DNA from: Flavobacterium sp. M31R6
GTDB lineage: Bacteria > Bacteroidota > Bacteroidia > Flavobacteriales > Flavobacteriaceae
Reading direction: 5' to 3'
DNA length: 64,000 nt
Assembly (NCBI RefSeq): GCF_013284035.1
Contig: NZ_CP054141.1
Location: 3,906,001 to 3,970,000, forward strand
A program made the translations under genes and the position numbers. Below, piece after piece: positions 44,365-53,716 of this stretch (within the stretch, counting starts at the first letter, position 1; each line of letters opens with the position of its first letter). The notes under the pieces are model-generated. The model was not told the origin of the DNA, ran no database searches, and saw nothing but the letters and a program-made list of their open reading frames with translations.

Positions 44365-44907
44365 ATGGAAAATAATGTATCACCAGCAAAATCTGGTGTT
44401 TTGTATGGTGTTTTATTCGGTGTCATAATGGTTTTGGAATTCGTAATTATGTACCTAGTTGGAATGAAATCATTAATCAACACGAGTGTCGGAACAATTG
44501 TAAACATTTCCAATTACATGTTATTACCTATCTTATTTATATATATAGGTTGTACAAATTACAAGAAAAACATCAACAGCGGCTTTATAACGCTTAGTGA
44601 AAGTCTCAAAACAGGAATTTCCATAACTTTTATCGCTGCGCTTATATATGCAGTTTTTAATGTTATTTTCAATTTCATTTTTCCCGAATTCATAGATGAA
44701 ATGATAGCTATTACCAAAGAAGGTATGCTAGCAAAAAATCCAAACATGACAGGTGAACAAATTGAAATGGGACTTTCAATGGTGAAAAAATTCATGAATC
44801 CTTTAATTGTTTTACCTGTAACATTAGCCATGTATTCTTTCTTTGGCTTAATTTACTCCCTAATTGTAGGCGCAGTATTAAAAAACGAAAAACCGCAAAG
44901 CATCTAA
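44365..44907 (+). CDS. DUF4199-domain membrane protein
   Basis: The 180-residue protein has four hydrophobic segments, with KSGVLYGVLFGVIMVLEFVIMYL at the start and VLPVTLAMYSFFGLIYSLIVGAVLKNE near the end, matching the DUF4199 family frequent in Bacteroidota. A charged loop lies between helices 3 and 4. The function is unknown. The glycosyltransferase gene begins 3 bp after its stop, an association I recall as common, which points to a role at the membrane with lipid-linked sugars. Confidence 0.82.
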   Translation: MENNVSPAKSGVLYGVLFGVIMVLEFVIMYLVGMKSLINTSVGTIVNISNYMLLPILFIYIGCTNYKKNINSGFITLSESLKTGISITFIAALIYAVFNVIFNFIFPEFIDEMIAITKEGMLAKNPNMTGEQIEMGLSMVKKFMNPLIVLPVTLAMYSFFGLIYSLIVGAVLKNEKPQSI

Positions 44908-44910
44908 TTA

Positions 44911-45867
44911 ATGAATTTATCAATACTCATACCGCTTCTTAACGAAGAGGAATCTCTACAAGAATTGTACACTTGGATCATTTCTATAATGAAATCTAAC
45001 AATTATAGTTATGAAATCATTTTCTTGGATGACGGAAGTACTGACGAATCCTGGAATATTATTGAAAGTTTTGCCGCTGAGAATTCAAATGTAAAAGGGA
45101 TTCGATTTATGAAAAACTTTGGAAAATCCCAAGCATTGCACGCAGGTTTTGCCAAAGCAAAAGGCGATGTGATTATCACGATGGATGCCGATTTACAGGA
45201 CAGTCCGGATGAAATTCCTGGTTTGTATGAAATGATTACCAAAGAAAAATACGATTTGGTTTCGGGATGGAAAAAGAAACGCTATGACTCTGTTGTGGCC
45301 AAAAATCTTCCATCGAAATTATTCAATTGGGCTGCCAGAAAAACATCTGGGGTCGAATTGAATGATTTTAACTGTGGACTGAAAGCCTACAAGAATGTAG
45401 TAGTCAAAAATATTGAAGTATCTGGTGAAATGCACCGATATATTCCGGTTTTGGCCAAAAATGCAGGTTTTGGAAAAATTGGCGAGAAAATTGTGCAGCA
45501 TCAAGCTAGAAAATATGGCGAAACCAAATTTGGAATGGAACGTTTCATTAATGGTTTTTTGGATTTGATAACGATTTGGTTTCTTTCCCGATTTGGAAAA
45601 AGACCGATGCACTTATTTGGAGCAATTGGTTCCTTTATGTTTATTCTTGGTTTTCTATTAGCTGGATATATTGGAGTTTCAAAACTATATCATATGTATA
45701 TGGGAATGAAATATAACTTAGTTACTAGCAATCCTTGGTTTTTCATTGCATTGACAACAATGGTTTTGGGAACGCAATTATTTTTGGCAGGGTTTCTGGG
45801 AGAAATTATTTTGAGAACCAAGAACAACGAGGAACGTTACAAGGTCTCAACTGAAGTGAATTTTTAA
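44911..45867 (+). CDS. Family 2 glycosyltransferase, DPM1/ArnC-like
   Basis: The 318-residue protein has a GT-A domain with LSILIPLLNEEESLQELY, FLDDGSTDES, the DxD motif MDADLQDSPDE, and NDFNCGLKAYK. Two membrane helices follow at about residues 235-260 and 270-300. This is the ArnC/DPM1-like arrangement, transferring a sugar to polyprenyl phosphate at the inner leaflet. The acceptor and sugar are not identifiable. It is translationally close to the DUF4199 gene (3 bp gap). Confidence 0.9.
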   Translation: MNLSILIPLLNEEESLQELYTWIISIMKSNNYSYEIIFLDDGSTDESWNIIESFAAENSNVKGIRFMKNFGKSQALHAGFAKAKGDVIITMDADLQDSPDEIPGLYEMITKEKYDLVSGWKKKRYDSVVAKNLPSKLFNWAARKTSGVELNDFNCGLKAYKNVVVKNIEVSGEMHRYIPVLAKNAGFGKIGEKIVQHQARKYGETKFGMERFINGFLDLITIWFLSRFGKRPMHLFGAIGSFMFILGFLLAGYIGVSKLYHMYMGMKYNLVTSNPWFFIALTTMVLGTQLFLAGFLGEIILRTKNNEERYKVSTEVNF

Positions 45868-45953
45868 TTTTTTTTTGATTTATAAAAGCAATTTCTGAAC
45901 TAAACATAAAATTAAAATAAGTTATAAGAACTGAATTTCTCGCTTTACGGGTC

Positions 45954-46042
45954 TAGCCCTGATAGAAGCGGCATCCTTTTCTTTTCTCGTTTTTTTTTGA
46001 CGAGAAAAGAAAAGATATAGCGGATAGCAGGAAATAGCTCCT
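45954..46042 (+). repeat. Family-1 palindromic element, copy D
   Basis: TAGCCCTGATAGAAGCGGCA followed by a perfect hairpin (CTTTTCTTTTCTCGT and its complement), then GATATAGCGGATAGCAGGA. Both ends match copies A, B and E. Confidence 0.75.
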
Positions 46043-46100
46043 AAAAAAACTGATACCCTTGCTTTCATAAAATAGATTAACAACTTAAACTAAATATAAA

Positions 46101-47828
46101 ATGCATATAGCACAAAACATTTTAGACGCAGTAAACGAATGGTTGACCCCAACATTCGACAATGAAACACAAGTGGCCATTAAAGAATTAATGACTACCT
46201 CGCCAAAAGAACTGGAGGAGAGTTTTTATAAAAACTTAGAGTTTGGAACTGGTGGTATGCGTGGTGTAATGGGAGTTGGAAACAACCGCATCAACAAATA
46301 CACACTTGGAAAAAACACTCAAGGACTTTCTAATTATTTACATACTGTTTTTCCTGAACAGGCTTTGAAGGTTGTAATTGCCTATGATTGCCGTCATAAC
46401 AGTCAATCTTTGGCCAAAGTGGTTGCTGATGTTTTCTCTGCAAACGGGATTCAGGTTTATTTGTTTTCGGACTTGAGACCTACTCCAGAATTGTCTTTTG
46501 CACTTAAATATTTGGGTTGTCAATGTGGTATTGTACTTACTGCATCGCATAATCCACCGGAATATAATGGTTACAAAGTGTATTGGGAAGATGGTGGACA
46601 AATTGTTCCTCCACAAGATGCAGCCATTATCGATGTTATTGAAAATTTAAATTACAATGAAATCAAATTTTCGGCAGATGAAACTTTGATTAAATATATA
46701 GACACCGAAATTGACGAAGCTTTTGTGAAATCGTCTGTTGAAAATGCAAGTTTCAACACTCCAAAAGAAGCCAAAGACAACTTGAACATTGTATTTACTT
46801 CATTGCACGGAACTTCTATTACGGCTGTACCTGCGACTTTGGAAAAAGCGGGTTATACTAATGTTAACATCGTTCCTGAACAAGCCAAACCAGATGGAAA
46901 TTTCCCAACGGTTAAATCTCCAAATCCGGAAGAGCCAGAAGCATTGACAATGGCCCTTGCCTTGGCAGATAAACTAAATGCTGATATCGTTGTGGGAACT
47001 GACCCGGATTGTGATCGTTTGGGAGTTGCCGTTCGAAATAACGAAGGCAAAATGATTTTGTTGAACGGAAACCAAACCATGATTTTGATGACCGCTTTCC
47101 TATTGGAACAATGGAAAAAAGCAGGCAAAATAAACGGAAAACAATTTGTGGGTTCTACCATAGTTTCTACTCCAATGATTATGGAACTGGCAACAGCTTA
47201 TGGTGTAGAATGCAAAGTGGGATTAACAGGCTTTAAATGGATTGCCAAAATGATTAAAGATTTCCCTGAACTGCAGTTTATTGGAGGTGGAGAAGAAAGT
47301 TTTGGATACATGGTTGGTGATGCTGTTCGTGATAAAGATGCTGTTGCTGCTACTTTATTGATTTGCGAAGTTGCGGCACAGGCCAAAGCTAAAGGCAGTT
47401 CTGTTTACAACACTTTACTACAATATTATGTCGATTTTGGTTTCTACAAAGAGCATTTGGTTTCACTTACCAAAAAAGGAATGGAAGGATTGGCAGAAAT
47501 TAATCAGATGATGGTTTCATTGCGTGAAAATCCATTGAAAGAAATCAATGGTCAAAGAGTGGTAATGGTCGAAGACTACAAGTCATCGATTGCTAAAAAC
47601 TTATTTTCAGGCGAAGAAGAAACTATAGACATGCCAAAATCTGACGTGTTGATTTATTATACGGAAGATGGTTCTAAAATTTGCGCCAGACCAAGCGGAA
47701 CTGAACCTAAAATTAAATTTTACATCAGCGTAAAAACCGAATTAGACAACGTTGCTAATTTTACTAAAGTAGAAGAAGTGTTAAACGAAAAGATTAAAAA
47801 CATAATTACTGCAATGCAGTTGAGCTAA
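46101..47828 (+). CDS. Phospho-sugar mutase (phosphoglucomutase/phosphomannomutase)
   Basis: The 575-residue enzyme of the alpha-D-phosphohexomutase superfamily interconverts sugar 1- and 6-phosphates. It has all four motifs: the phosphoserine loop TASHNPPEYNGYKVYW, the metal loop DPDCDRLG, the sugar-binding GGGEESFGY and the phosphate-binding RPSGTEPKIKFY. The length and N-terminus (GTGGMRGVMGVGNNRIN) fit the PgcA-like subgroup. Substrate (glucose, mannose or ribose phosphate) is not decided by sequence. Its stop overlaps the start of the ABC exporter gene by 1 bp (TAATG), so the two are translationally coupled. Confidence 0.93.
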   Translation: MHIAQNILDAVNEWLTPTFDNETQVAIKELMTTSPKELEESFYKNLEFGTGGMRGVMGVGNNRINKYTLGKNTQGLSNYLHTVFPEQALKVVIAYDCRHNSQSLAKVVADVFSANGIQVYLFSDLRPTPELSFALKYLGCQCGIVLTASHNPPEYNGYKVYWEDGGQIVPPQDAAIIDVIENLNYNEIKFSADETLIKYIDTEIDEAFVKSSVENASFNTPKEAKDNLNIVFTSLHGTSITAVPATLEKAGYTNVNIVPEQAKPDGNFPTVKSPNPEEPEALTMALALADKLNADIVVGTDPDCDRLGVAVRNNEGKMILLNGNQTMILMTAFLLEQWKKAGKINGKQFVGSTIVSTPMIMELATAYGVECKVGLTGFKWIAKMIKDFPELQFIGGGEESFGYMVGDAVRDKDAVAATLLICEVAAQAKAKGSSVYNTLLQYYVDFGFYKEHLVSLTKKGMEGLAEINQMMVSLRENPLKEINGQRVVMVEDYKSSIAKNLFSGEEETIDMPKSDVLIYYTEDGSKICARPSGTEPKIKFYISVKTELDNVANFTKVEEVLNEKIKNIITAMQLS

Positions 47829-49657
47829 TGAACAACTTTAAAAGAATATTCCCTTTTGTAATTCCGTATAAAAAATATGCTTATATGAACATTTTTTTCA
47901 ATGTTCTATACGCCCTTTTTAGCACCCTTTCTTTCGTATCCTTGATTCCGATGATGCAAGTATTATTCGATCAAACCAAAAGAAATACGGTAATGCCAGT
48001 TTATAAAGGAATATGGGAACTCAAAAAATATGGCGAGGATTATTTAAGTTATTACATTACTCACACCACTGATACATTTGGCGTAGGGCGTACTTTAACC
48101 ATAATGGTCGTTATAATCATATCAATCTTTTTATTAAAAAATTTATGTGATTACCTAGCGATGTTTTTCATCACCTTTTTACGAAATGGAATTTTGAGAG
48201 ACATGCGAAATGCCATGTATAAAAAGACAATTGAATTGCCATTGGCTTTCTATTCTGAGAAAAGAAAAGGCGATGTTATTTCTAGAATTTCGGGAGATGT
48301 CAATGAAGTTCAAACTTCCTTTTTGTCTATTCTGGAACTTATTGTAAAAGAGCCTCTGACTATTGTTTTTACATTAATAACAATGGTTACCATCAGTACC
48401 CAATTAACACTTTTTGTATTTATTTTCATTCCCATTTCAGGTTATGTAATTTCCCTTATTGGAAAACAATTAAAAAAGAAATCAACCAGAGCACAAGAAG
48501 AACAAGGAATCTTTTTATCGACTATTGAAGAAACAATGGGAGGATTGAAAGTTGTAAAAGGATATAATTCTGAAAATTACTTCAACCGTGTTTTTCAAGA
48601 ATCAACTCAACGTTTTTTTCTTTTATCAAATAGTATTGGTAATCGTCAAAACCTAGCTTCCCCAGCCAGTGAATTCATGGGAATTATGGTTATTGCCATT
48701 TTGCTTTGGTATGGTGGACATATGGTTTTGATTGACAAAACATTAAATGGCGCTTCTTTCATCGCTTATATGGGATTGGCTTACAACATCCTGACTCCTG
48801 CAAAATCTATTTCGAAAGCATCCTATGCCATCAAAAGAGGAAATGCAGCCGCAGAGCGTGTTTTGGAAATCTTAGATCAAGAAAATCCTATCACCAGTAA
48901 AATTAATGCTGTAGAAAAATCAACTTTCGATTCTGAAATTGAGATTCAAAACATCAACTTTAAATACGAAGATGAAAATGTATTAAAGCATTTTTCACTT
49001 ACCGTAAAAAAAGGACAAACTGTTGCGCTTGTCGGGCAATCAGGAAGCGGAAAAAGTACTATTGCCAATTTGCTAACCCGCTTTTACGATGTAAATGAAG
49101 GGAGCATAGCTATCGACGGTGTTGCCATAAAAGATTTGAATTTGCAATCACTTCGTGGATTAATGGGATTGGTGACACAAGACAGCATTCTATTTAATGA
49201 CACCATAAAAGCAAATATATCCTTAGGAAAACTTGATGCAACTGATGAAGAAATCATAGAAGCTCTAAAAATAGCCAATGCTTACGAATTTGTACAAGAC
49301 CTACCAAAAGGAATTTACACCAACATCGGCGATAGCGGAAACAAACTTTCCGGAGGTCAAAAACAACGTTTATCTATTGCCCGCGCTGTGTTGAAAAACC
49401 CTCCAATCATGATTTTGGATGAAGCTACATCCGCTTTAGACACGGAAAGTGAAAAATTTGTACAAGTGGCACTAGAAAATATGATGCAAAACAGAACTTC
49501 CATTGTAATTGCGCATCGCCTTTCGACCATACAAAAGGCAGATGTTATTGTGGTTATGAAAAAAGGAAAAATAGTAGAGCAAGGAAAACACGAAGAACTT
49601 ATCGCTTTAGATGGTACTTATAACAAATTGGTAACGATGCAAAGTTTTGAATCATAA
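47828..49657 (+). CDS. MsbA-like ABC exporter (fused membrane and ATPase domains)
   Basis: The 609-residue half-transporter has about six membrane helices in residues 20-330 and an ATPase domain with GQSGSGKST, the Q-loop VTQDSILFND, signature LSGGQKQRLSIARA, Walker B IMILDEATSALD and switch histidine AHRLSTI. It resembles the lipid A flippase MsbA, but the cargo cannot be told from sequence. It starts in an overlap with the upstream mutase gene and is followed after 50 bp by the DUF2971 gene. Essential in many Gram-negatives. Confidence 0.9.
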   Translation: MNNFKRIFPFVIPYKKYAYMNIFFNVLYALFSTLSFVSLIPMMQVLFDQTKRNTVMPVYKGIWELKKYGEDYLSYYITHTTDTFGVGRTLTIMVVIIISIFLLKNLCDYLAMFFITFLRNGILRDMRNAMYKKTIELPLAFYSEKRKGDVISRISGDVNEVQTSFLSILELIVKEPLTIVFTLITMVTISTQLTLFVFIFIPISGYVISLIGKQLKKKSTRAQEEQGIFLSTIEETMGGLKVVKGYNSENYFNRVFQESTQRFFLLSNSIGNRQNLASPASEFMGIMVIAILLWYGGHMVLIDKTLNGASFIAYMGLAYNILTPAKSISKASYAIKRGNAAAERVLEILDQENPITSKINAVEKSTFDSEIEIQNINFKYEDENVLKHFSLTVKKGQTVALVGQSGSGKSTIANLLTRFYDVNEGSIAIDGVAIKDLNLQSLRGLMGLVTQDSILFNDTIKANISLGKLDATDEEIIEALKIANAYEFVQDLPKGIYTNIGDSGNKLSGGQKQRLSIARAVLKNPPIMILDEATSALDTESEKFVQVALENMMQNRTSIVIAHRLSTIQKADVIVVMKKGKIVEQGKHEELIALDGTYNKLVTMQSFES

Positions 49658-49707
49658 TTTAGATTAGCAATTTAGATTTCTACTGACTAACTTATATAAT
49701 TCTAATT

Positions 49708-50409
49708 ATGTATCTAAACAATCCTAACATAAAACTTCCACAAGATTCAGATACCATTGTATGGAAGTATCTGGACTTGTCGAAGTTTTTGGATTTATTG
49801 CTTTCGCAAAAATTATTCATGTCACGCTCCGATAAATTTGAAGATCAATACGAAGGCACTTTTAGCGAACCAACGTTTGAGGAAATCAAAAAACTTTCTA
49901 TAAACAATCCTGATTTCTTAAATTACTACAAAACACATCGGGAGAAAGTGGCTATCAGTAGTTGGCACATCAATGAATACGAATCATTTGCCATGTGGCA
50001 AATTTTTACCCAAAATAGTGAAGGATTAGCAATACAATCTACAGTAAAAAGACTTCAGGATGCTTTGGTTCCCGAAAAAAATTACAAACAATATATTGGA
50101 GAAGTCAATTATATCGATTATAAAAAAGAATACATTCCGTTTGATGATTTGTTTTTTCCTTTTTTGTTCAAACGAAAAAGCTTTCAATATGAACGTGAGG
50201 TTCGTATCATTACCGATGTGACTGAGAACACTGTAAAACTAAATGATGGCCTAAAAATAAATGTAGACATTACCCAATTAATCGAAAAAATATACATTCA
50301 TCCCAAATCTGAGAATTGGTACAAAAATCTAGTAATTCAATTGGTAAAACAGCTAGGATTTGATTTTGAAATAGAAAAATCCGATTTAGAAAGCGATATT
50401 TTGATTTAG
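49708..50409 (+). CDS. DUF2971-domain protein
   Basis: The 233-residue cytosolic protein carries the DUF2971 hallmarks: VWKYLDLSKFLDLLLSQKLFMSRSDKFEDQYEG near the N-terminus, SSWHINEYESFAMWQIFTQNSEGLAIQS in the middle, and KRKSFQYEREVRIIT near residue 160. These conserved polar residues suggest an enzyme, but the function is unknown. It converges on the EF-hand lipoprotein gene with a 4 bp gap and shows no operon partner with a related role. Confidence 0.85.
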   Translation: MYLNNPNIKLPQDSDTIVWKYLDLSKFLDLLLSQKLFMSRSDKFEDQYEGTFSEPTFEEIKKLSINNPDFLNYYKTHREKVAISSWHINEYESFAMWQIFTQNSEGLAIQSTVKRLQDALVPEKNYKQYIGEVNYIDYKKEYIPFDDLFFPFLFKRKSFQYEREVRIITDVTENTVKLNDGLKINVDITQLIEKIYIHPKSENWYKNLVIQLVKQLGFDFEIEKSDLESDILI

Positions 50410-50413
50410 GTTT

Positions 50414-51136
50414 TTATATTGGATTATAGCTCTCTACTTTCCAATCTTTATCTGCCAAATTGATGTAATTATAATGCACTACATCTTTACTGTCAAATTT
50501 TCCATTCTTATTTGTGTCTTCAACCGTTCTAAAATACAAACGATTTTGAGATTCGATTAAGTTCCAATCAATCAATTCTTGGAAATCTGCTGAAACTTTG
50601 GTCAATTTTTCTCCACTAATTTTACTTAAATATAATGTTGTAATATCACTTACATCGAGTTTTCCGTCTTTATTGGTATCCAAATCCATCATCGAATACA
50701 CCATAATTTGATTTTTAGTTTTATCGGCAACTGTTTTTAAGTAAGTAGCAGTTTGGATCAAAACAGGTTTATCAGTTAATGCTTTTATAGAATCTGATCC
50801 TATTTTTTGAAATTTAAGATTCTGCAAAAATCCCGTAATTTCATACTCGGATGCATTTGATATAGTAAAACTCAAATCATTCACACTCGACGAACCATAT
50901 CTGTTTTTGGTTCCTTTTTCATAAACACTCAAGTCACCTACTGGATGGATCAAATAATCTGTTCCTTGCATTTGAATTGGTAAATCGGCAATTTTTATTT
51001 GGGTAGAATCAGTTTTAGTGAGTTCTCTCCCAACTTTCGAAGCATCGTAAGTCACTTTCGGCTTTTCAATTTCTTCTTTACAGCTTGCTAAAAGCAAAAG
51101 CGAAATCCCAATATAGACAAAATGTGATGTTCTCAT
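50414..51136 (-). CDS. Lipoprotein with two calcium-loop-like (dockerin/EF-hand) motifs
   Basis: The protein starting at the ATG at 51136 (MRTSHFVYIGISLLLLASC) has a lipobox at about residue 19, then acidic residues. Two loops with the DxDxDG pattern are visible: DLDTNKDGKLDVSDI near residue 155 and DTNKNGKFDSKDV near 208, suggesting calcium binding. No enzyme domain is recognised. The frame extends 10 codons upstream but gives no better signal. It lies 102 bp downstream of the TonB receptor gene on the same strand. Confidence 0.78.
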   Translation of the reverse strand: MRTSHFVYIGISLLLLASCKEEIEKPKVTYDASKVGRELTKTDSTQIKIADLPIQMQGTDYLIHPVGDLSVYEKGTKNRYGSSSVNDLSFTISNASEYEITGFLQNLKFQKIGSDSIKALTDKPVLIQTATYLKTVADKTKNQIMVYSMMDLDTNKDGKLDVSDITTLYLSKISGEKLTKVSADFQELIDWNLIESQNRLYFRTVEDTNKNGKFDSKDVVHYNYINLADKDWKVESYNPI

Positions 51137-51238
51137 AATAATTTTAATATTAAAAAATAAACTCAAATGTAATCATTTTTAAAAATGGAAAGGAAATATA
51201 CAACAGATTTATTAATTCTGGCAATCCCAAGAAACAGG

Positions 51239-53704
51239 CTACAATCTCATATTTAACTTCAAATTAAAAACTCGGGTGGTCATATAGTTTGGAATCGCAT
51301 ATTCTGTTTTGGTATATACATCACGAACCCATGTATTGGTAATCGCATTTTGATTATTAAAAAGGTTAAAAATTTCAAAGCCTAAAGAAAGCTCTTTAAA
51401 GTCCTTGAAAAATTTCTTACTGGACATCCCTACTTTTTGATCAATAAACACTTTAGAAAAACCAACATCAACCCGGCGATAATCATTCAATCGGTTTTGG
51501 TACAAATAGGGATCAGCGTAAGCGGGCGAACCACCGGGCAATCCAGTATTATAAACCATATTAAGATACAGTTTCAAACTTGGGATTTTTGGCATATAAT
51601 CTTGGAACAAAAGCCCAAATTTCAATCGTTGATCCGTTGGTCTAGCAATATATCCTTTGTTATCAATATTCTCTTCTGTTTTTAAATATCCAAAACTAAT
51701 CCAAGAATCTGTTCCGGGAACAAATTCTCCGTTGAGCCTAAGGTCAAGTCCTTGTGCATAGGCAACAGCATTATTATCCGCAGCATAACGTATCCTTACA
51801 TTATCAACCGTATAAGGATTTACATCCGTCATTTTTTTATAATAGGCTTCGGTGACCAACTTAAAAGGGCGCTCCCACATTTTGAAACTATAATCATTAC
51901 CCAAAACAAAATTTATGGATTTCTGGGCTTTCGTATTGGGCTGGACAACTCCATCATAATCACGCAGTTCCCTATAAAATGGAGGTTGACTATAAACACC
52001 AGCAGTAAACCTGAAAAGTATATCTTTTTTCCAATCTGGTTTTATCGCAAATTGTGCTCTCGGGCTAAAAATAGTCTGAAGATTACTGGCTAAATTATCA
52101 CCCGATACTTCCCAACTTTGCATTCGTACACCCAAATTATACCAGATCTCGTTTGTCCCCAAATTGTCTTTTCGTCCCCATTGTCCATAAGCCGAAAATC
52201 TATCTATATTCGTAAAATTAGTTGCATATACATATTGATACGGAATCAACAGTCCTGAATAAGGCTGATATGGCTCATCGTTTTTTGGTAATATCTTTGG
52301 AGGTCTTATTGAAAATCCTGCTGAATCAATGACTTCCCATTCTGAAACTCGGTCGCGAATGGACTCTCGGGTATATTTAACTCCCAATTCGATTTGATTT
52401 TGTTTCCAATTTTTAAATCCTTTTACCTCTAAATTGGCAATTAAAGCATCCAAATCATTTCGGGCGTGATTGAGTTGGGAACCAACTCCTCTCGAAAAGG
52501 CAATATCGCCATAGGTATCCGATCCTATATTTGTATCCACTTCCCCTAGACGATATTGAGCATAAATATCAAAATATTCTTGCTCTATCGTATGAAATAC
52601 AGATCCGATAAATTTTAATGCAAAACTATCACTTACTTGATAAGTGCTTTTTAAAGCCCCAAAATAAGTATCGTATTTATCTTTCTCCTTGCCTTCGTAA
52701 TAAACAGCAAGAGCCATTGGTGCATCTGCAGTACCAAAATTGGTTTGGCGAGTTAGCGGTTGGTACAAATATTTGTTCTGAGAAATATTCCCCAGAAAAC
52801 TCCATTGCCATTTTGGTGAAGCCTGATAATTGATGTTCGTTTGAATATCTGCAAAAGTAGGAGTATAATTCGTTTGGGTTTCCTGGCTATTGACAAGAAG
52901 ACTATTATTTCTATATCTTATTCCTGTAATTGTTGACCATTTTTTATCTTTAGAAACTGCATCAATAGCAAGGCTTCCGCCTAAAAAACTCATTTCCAGG
53001 ATGGCACCAAATTGCGTCGGATTCCGATAAGTAATATCCAAAACTGAAGACATTTTATCACCGTACTTTGCCTGAAAACCTCCTGCCGAAAATTCAATAT
53101 TTTGTACTAAATCAGTATTAACAAAACTCAATCCTTCCTGCTGTCCAGATCGAATCAAAAAGGGACGATACACTTCGACTTCATTAACATAAACCAAATT
53201 TTCGTCATAATTTCCTCCGCGAACCGAATATTGGGTACTGAGTTCATTATTCGAATTGACTCCAGGCAATGTTTTCAAAACATTTTCGATACCTGCATTG
53301 GCGCCAGGAATAAAGCGAATGTCTTTTGCTTCAAAAGTAACGATTCCCTGAACTGTTTTCTTATTATTGCTGTTGATGATGACCTCGCCCATTTGTTCCT
53401 CTTGATCATTCATGTGCATATTAAACACATAAATTTCATTTGGCTTTAAAGTGACTTTTAAACTTGCTTTTTTTAATGAAATGTGGGTGAATTCTATTGT
53501 GATTTTTTGATTGGAAGGAATCGCGATTTGATAAAATCCCTTTTCATTTGTCTGAGTGGTATTATTAGGACAAGATACATTTACACCCTCGACAGGAAGA
53601 TTCTTTTCATTCAAAACGATACCTTTTACAAAAGCCGTTTGAGCAAATGAATTCATTCCCATCCATAAAAAAATAAAACAACACAAGGATTTAAAAATAT
53701 TCAA
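51239..53704 (-). CDS. TonB-dependent receptor with carboxypeptidase-like N-terminal domain
   Basis: The 821-residue outer membrane protein has a signal peptide ending about NSFAQ and a CarboxypepD_reg-like domain at about 25-110 (VKGIVLNEKNLPVEGVNVSC). A plug domain follows at about 120-230 (GIENVLKTLPGVNS, QYSVRGGNYDENLVYVNEVEVYRP), then a long barrel ending RVFNLKLNMRL with the aromatic/hydrophobic last strand. It imports an unknown ligand using TonB energy. No SusD partner is present. It starts 12 bp after the M23 gene, so the two are probably co-transcribed. Confidence 0.93.
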   Translation of the reverse strand: MNIFKSLCCFIFLWMGMNSFAQTAFVKGIVLNEKNLPVEGVNVSCPNNTTQTNEKGFYQIAIPSNQKITIEFTHISLKKASLKVTLKPNEIYVFNMHMNDQEEQMGEVIINSNNKKTVQGIVTFEAKDIRFIPGANAGIENVLKTLPGVNSNNELSTQYSVRGGNYDENLVYVNEVEVYRPFLIRSGQQEGLSFVNTDLVQNIEFSAGGFQAKYGDKMSSVLDITYRNPTQFGAILEMSFLGGSLAIDAVSKDKKWSTITGIRYRNNSLLVNSQETQTNYTPTFADIQTNINYQASPKWQWSFLGNISQNKYLYQPLTRQTNFGTADAPMALAVYYEGKEKDKYDTYFGALKSTYQVSDSFALKFIGSVFHTIEQEYFDIYAQYRLGEVDTNIGSDTYGDIAFSRGVGSQLNHARNDLDALIANLEVKGFKNWKQNQIELGVKYTRESIRDRVSEWEVIDSAGFSIRPPKILPKNDEPYQPYSGLLIPYQYVYATNFTNIDRFSAYGQWGRKDNLGTNEIWYNLGVRMQSWEVSGDNLASNLQTIFSPRAQFAIKPDWKKDILFRFTAGVYSQPPFYRELRDYDGVVQPNTKAQKSINFVLGNDYSFKMWERPFKLVTEAYYKKMTDVNPYTVDNVRIRYAADNNAVAYAQGLDLRLNGEFVPGTDSWISFGYLKTEENIDNKGYIARPTDQRLKFGLLFQDYMPKIPSLKLYLNMVYNTGLPGGSPAYADPYLYQNRLNDYRRVDVGFSKVFIDQKVGMSSKKFFKDFKELSLGFEIFNLFNNQNAITNTWVRDVYTKTEYAIPNYMTTRVFNLKLNMRL

Positions 53705-53716
53705 TTGATTTTACTT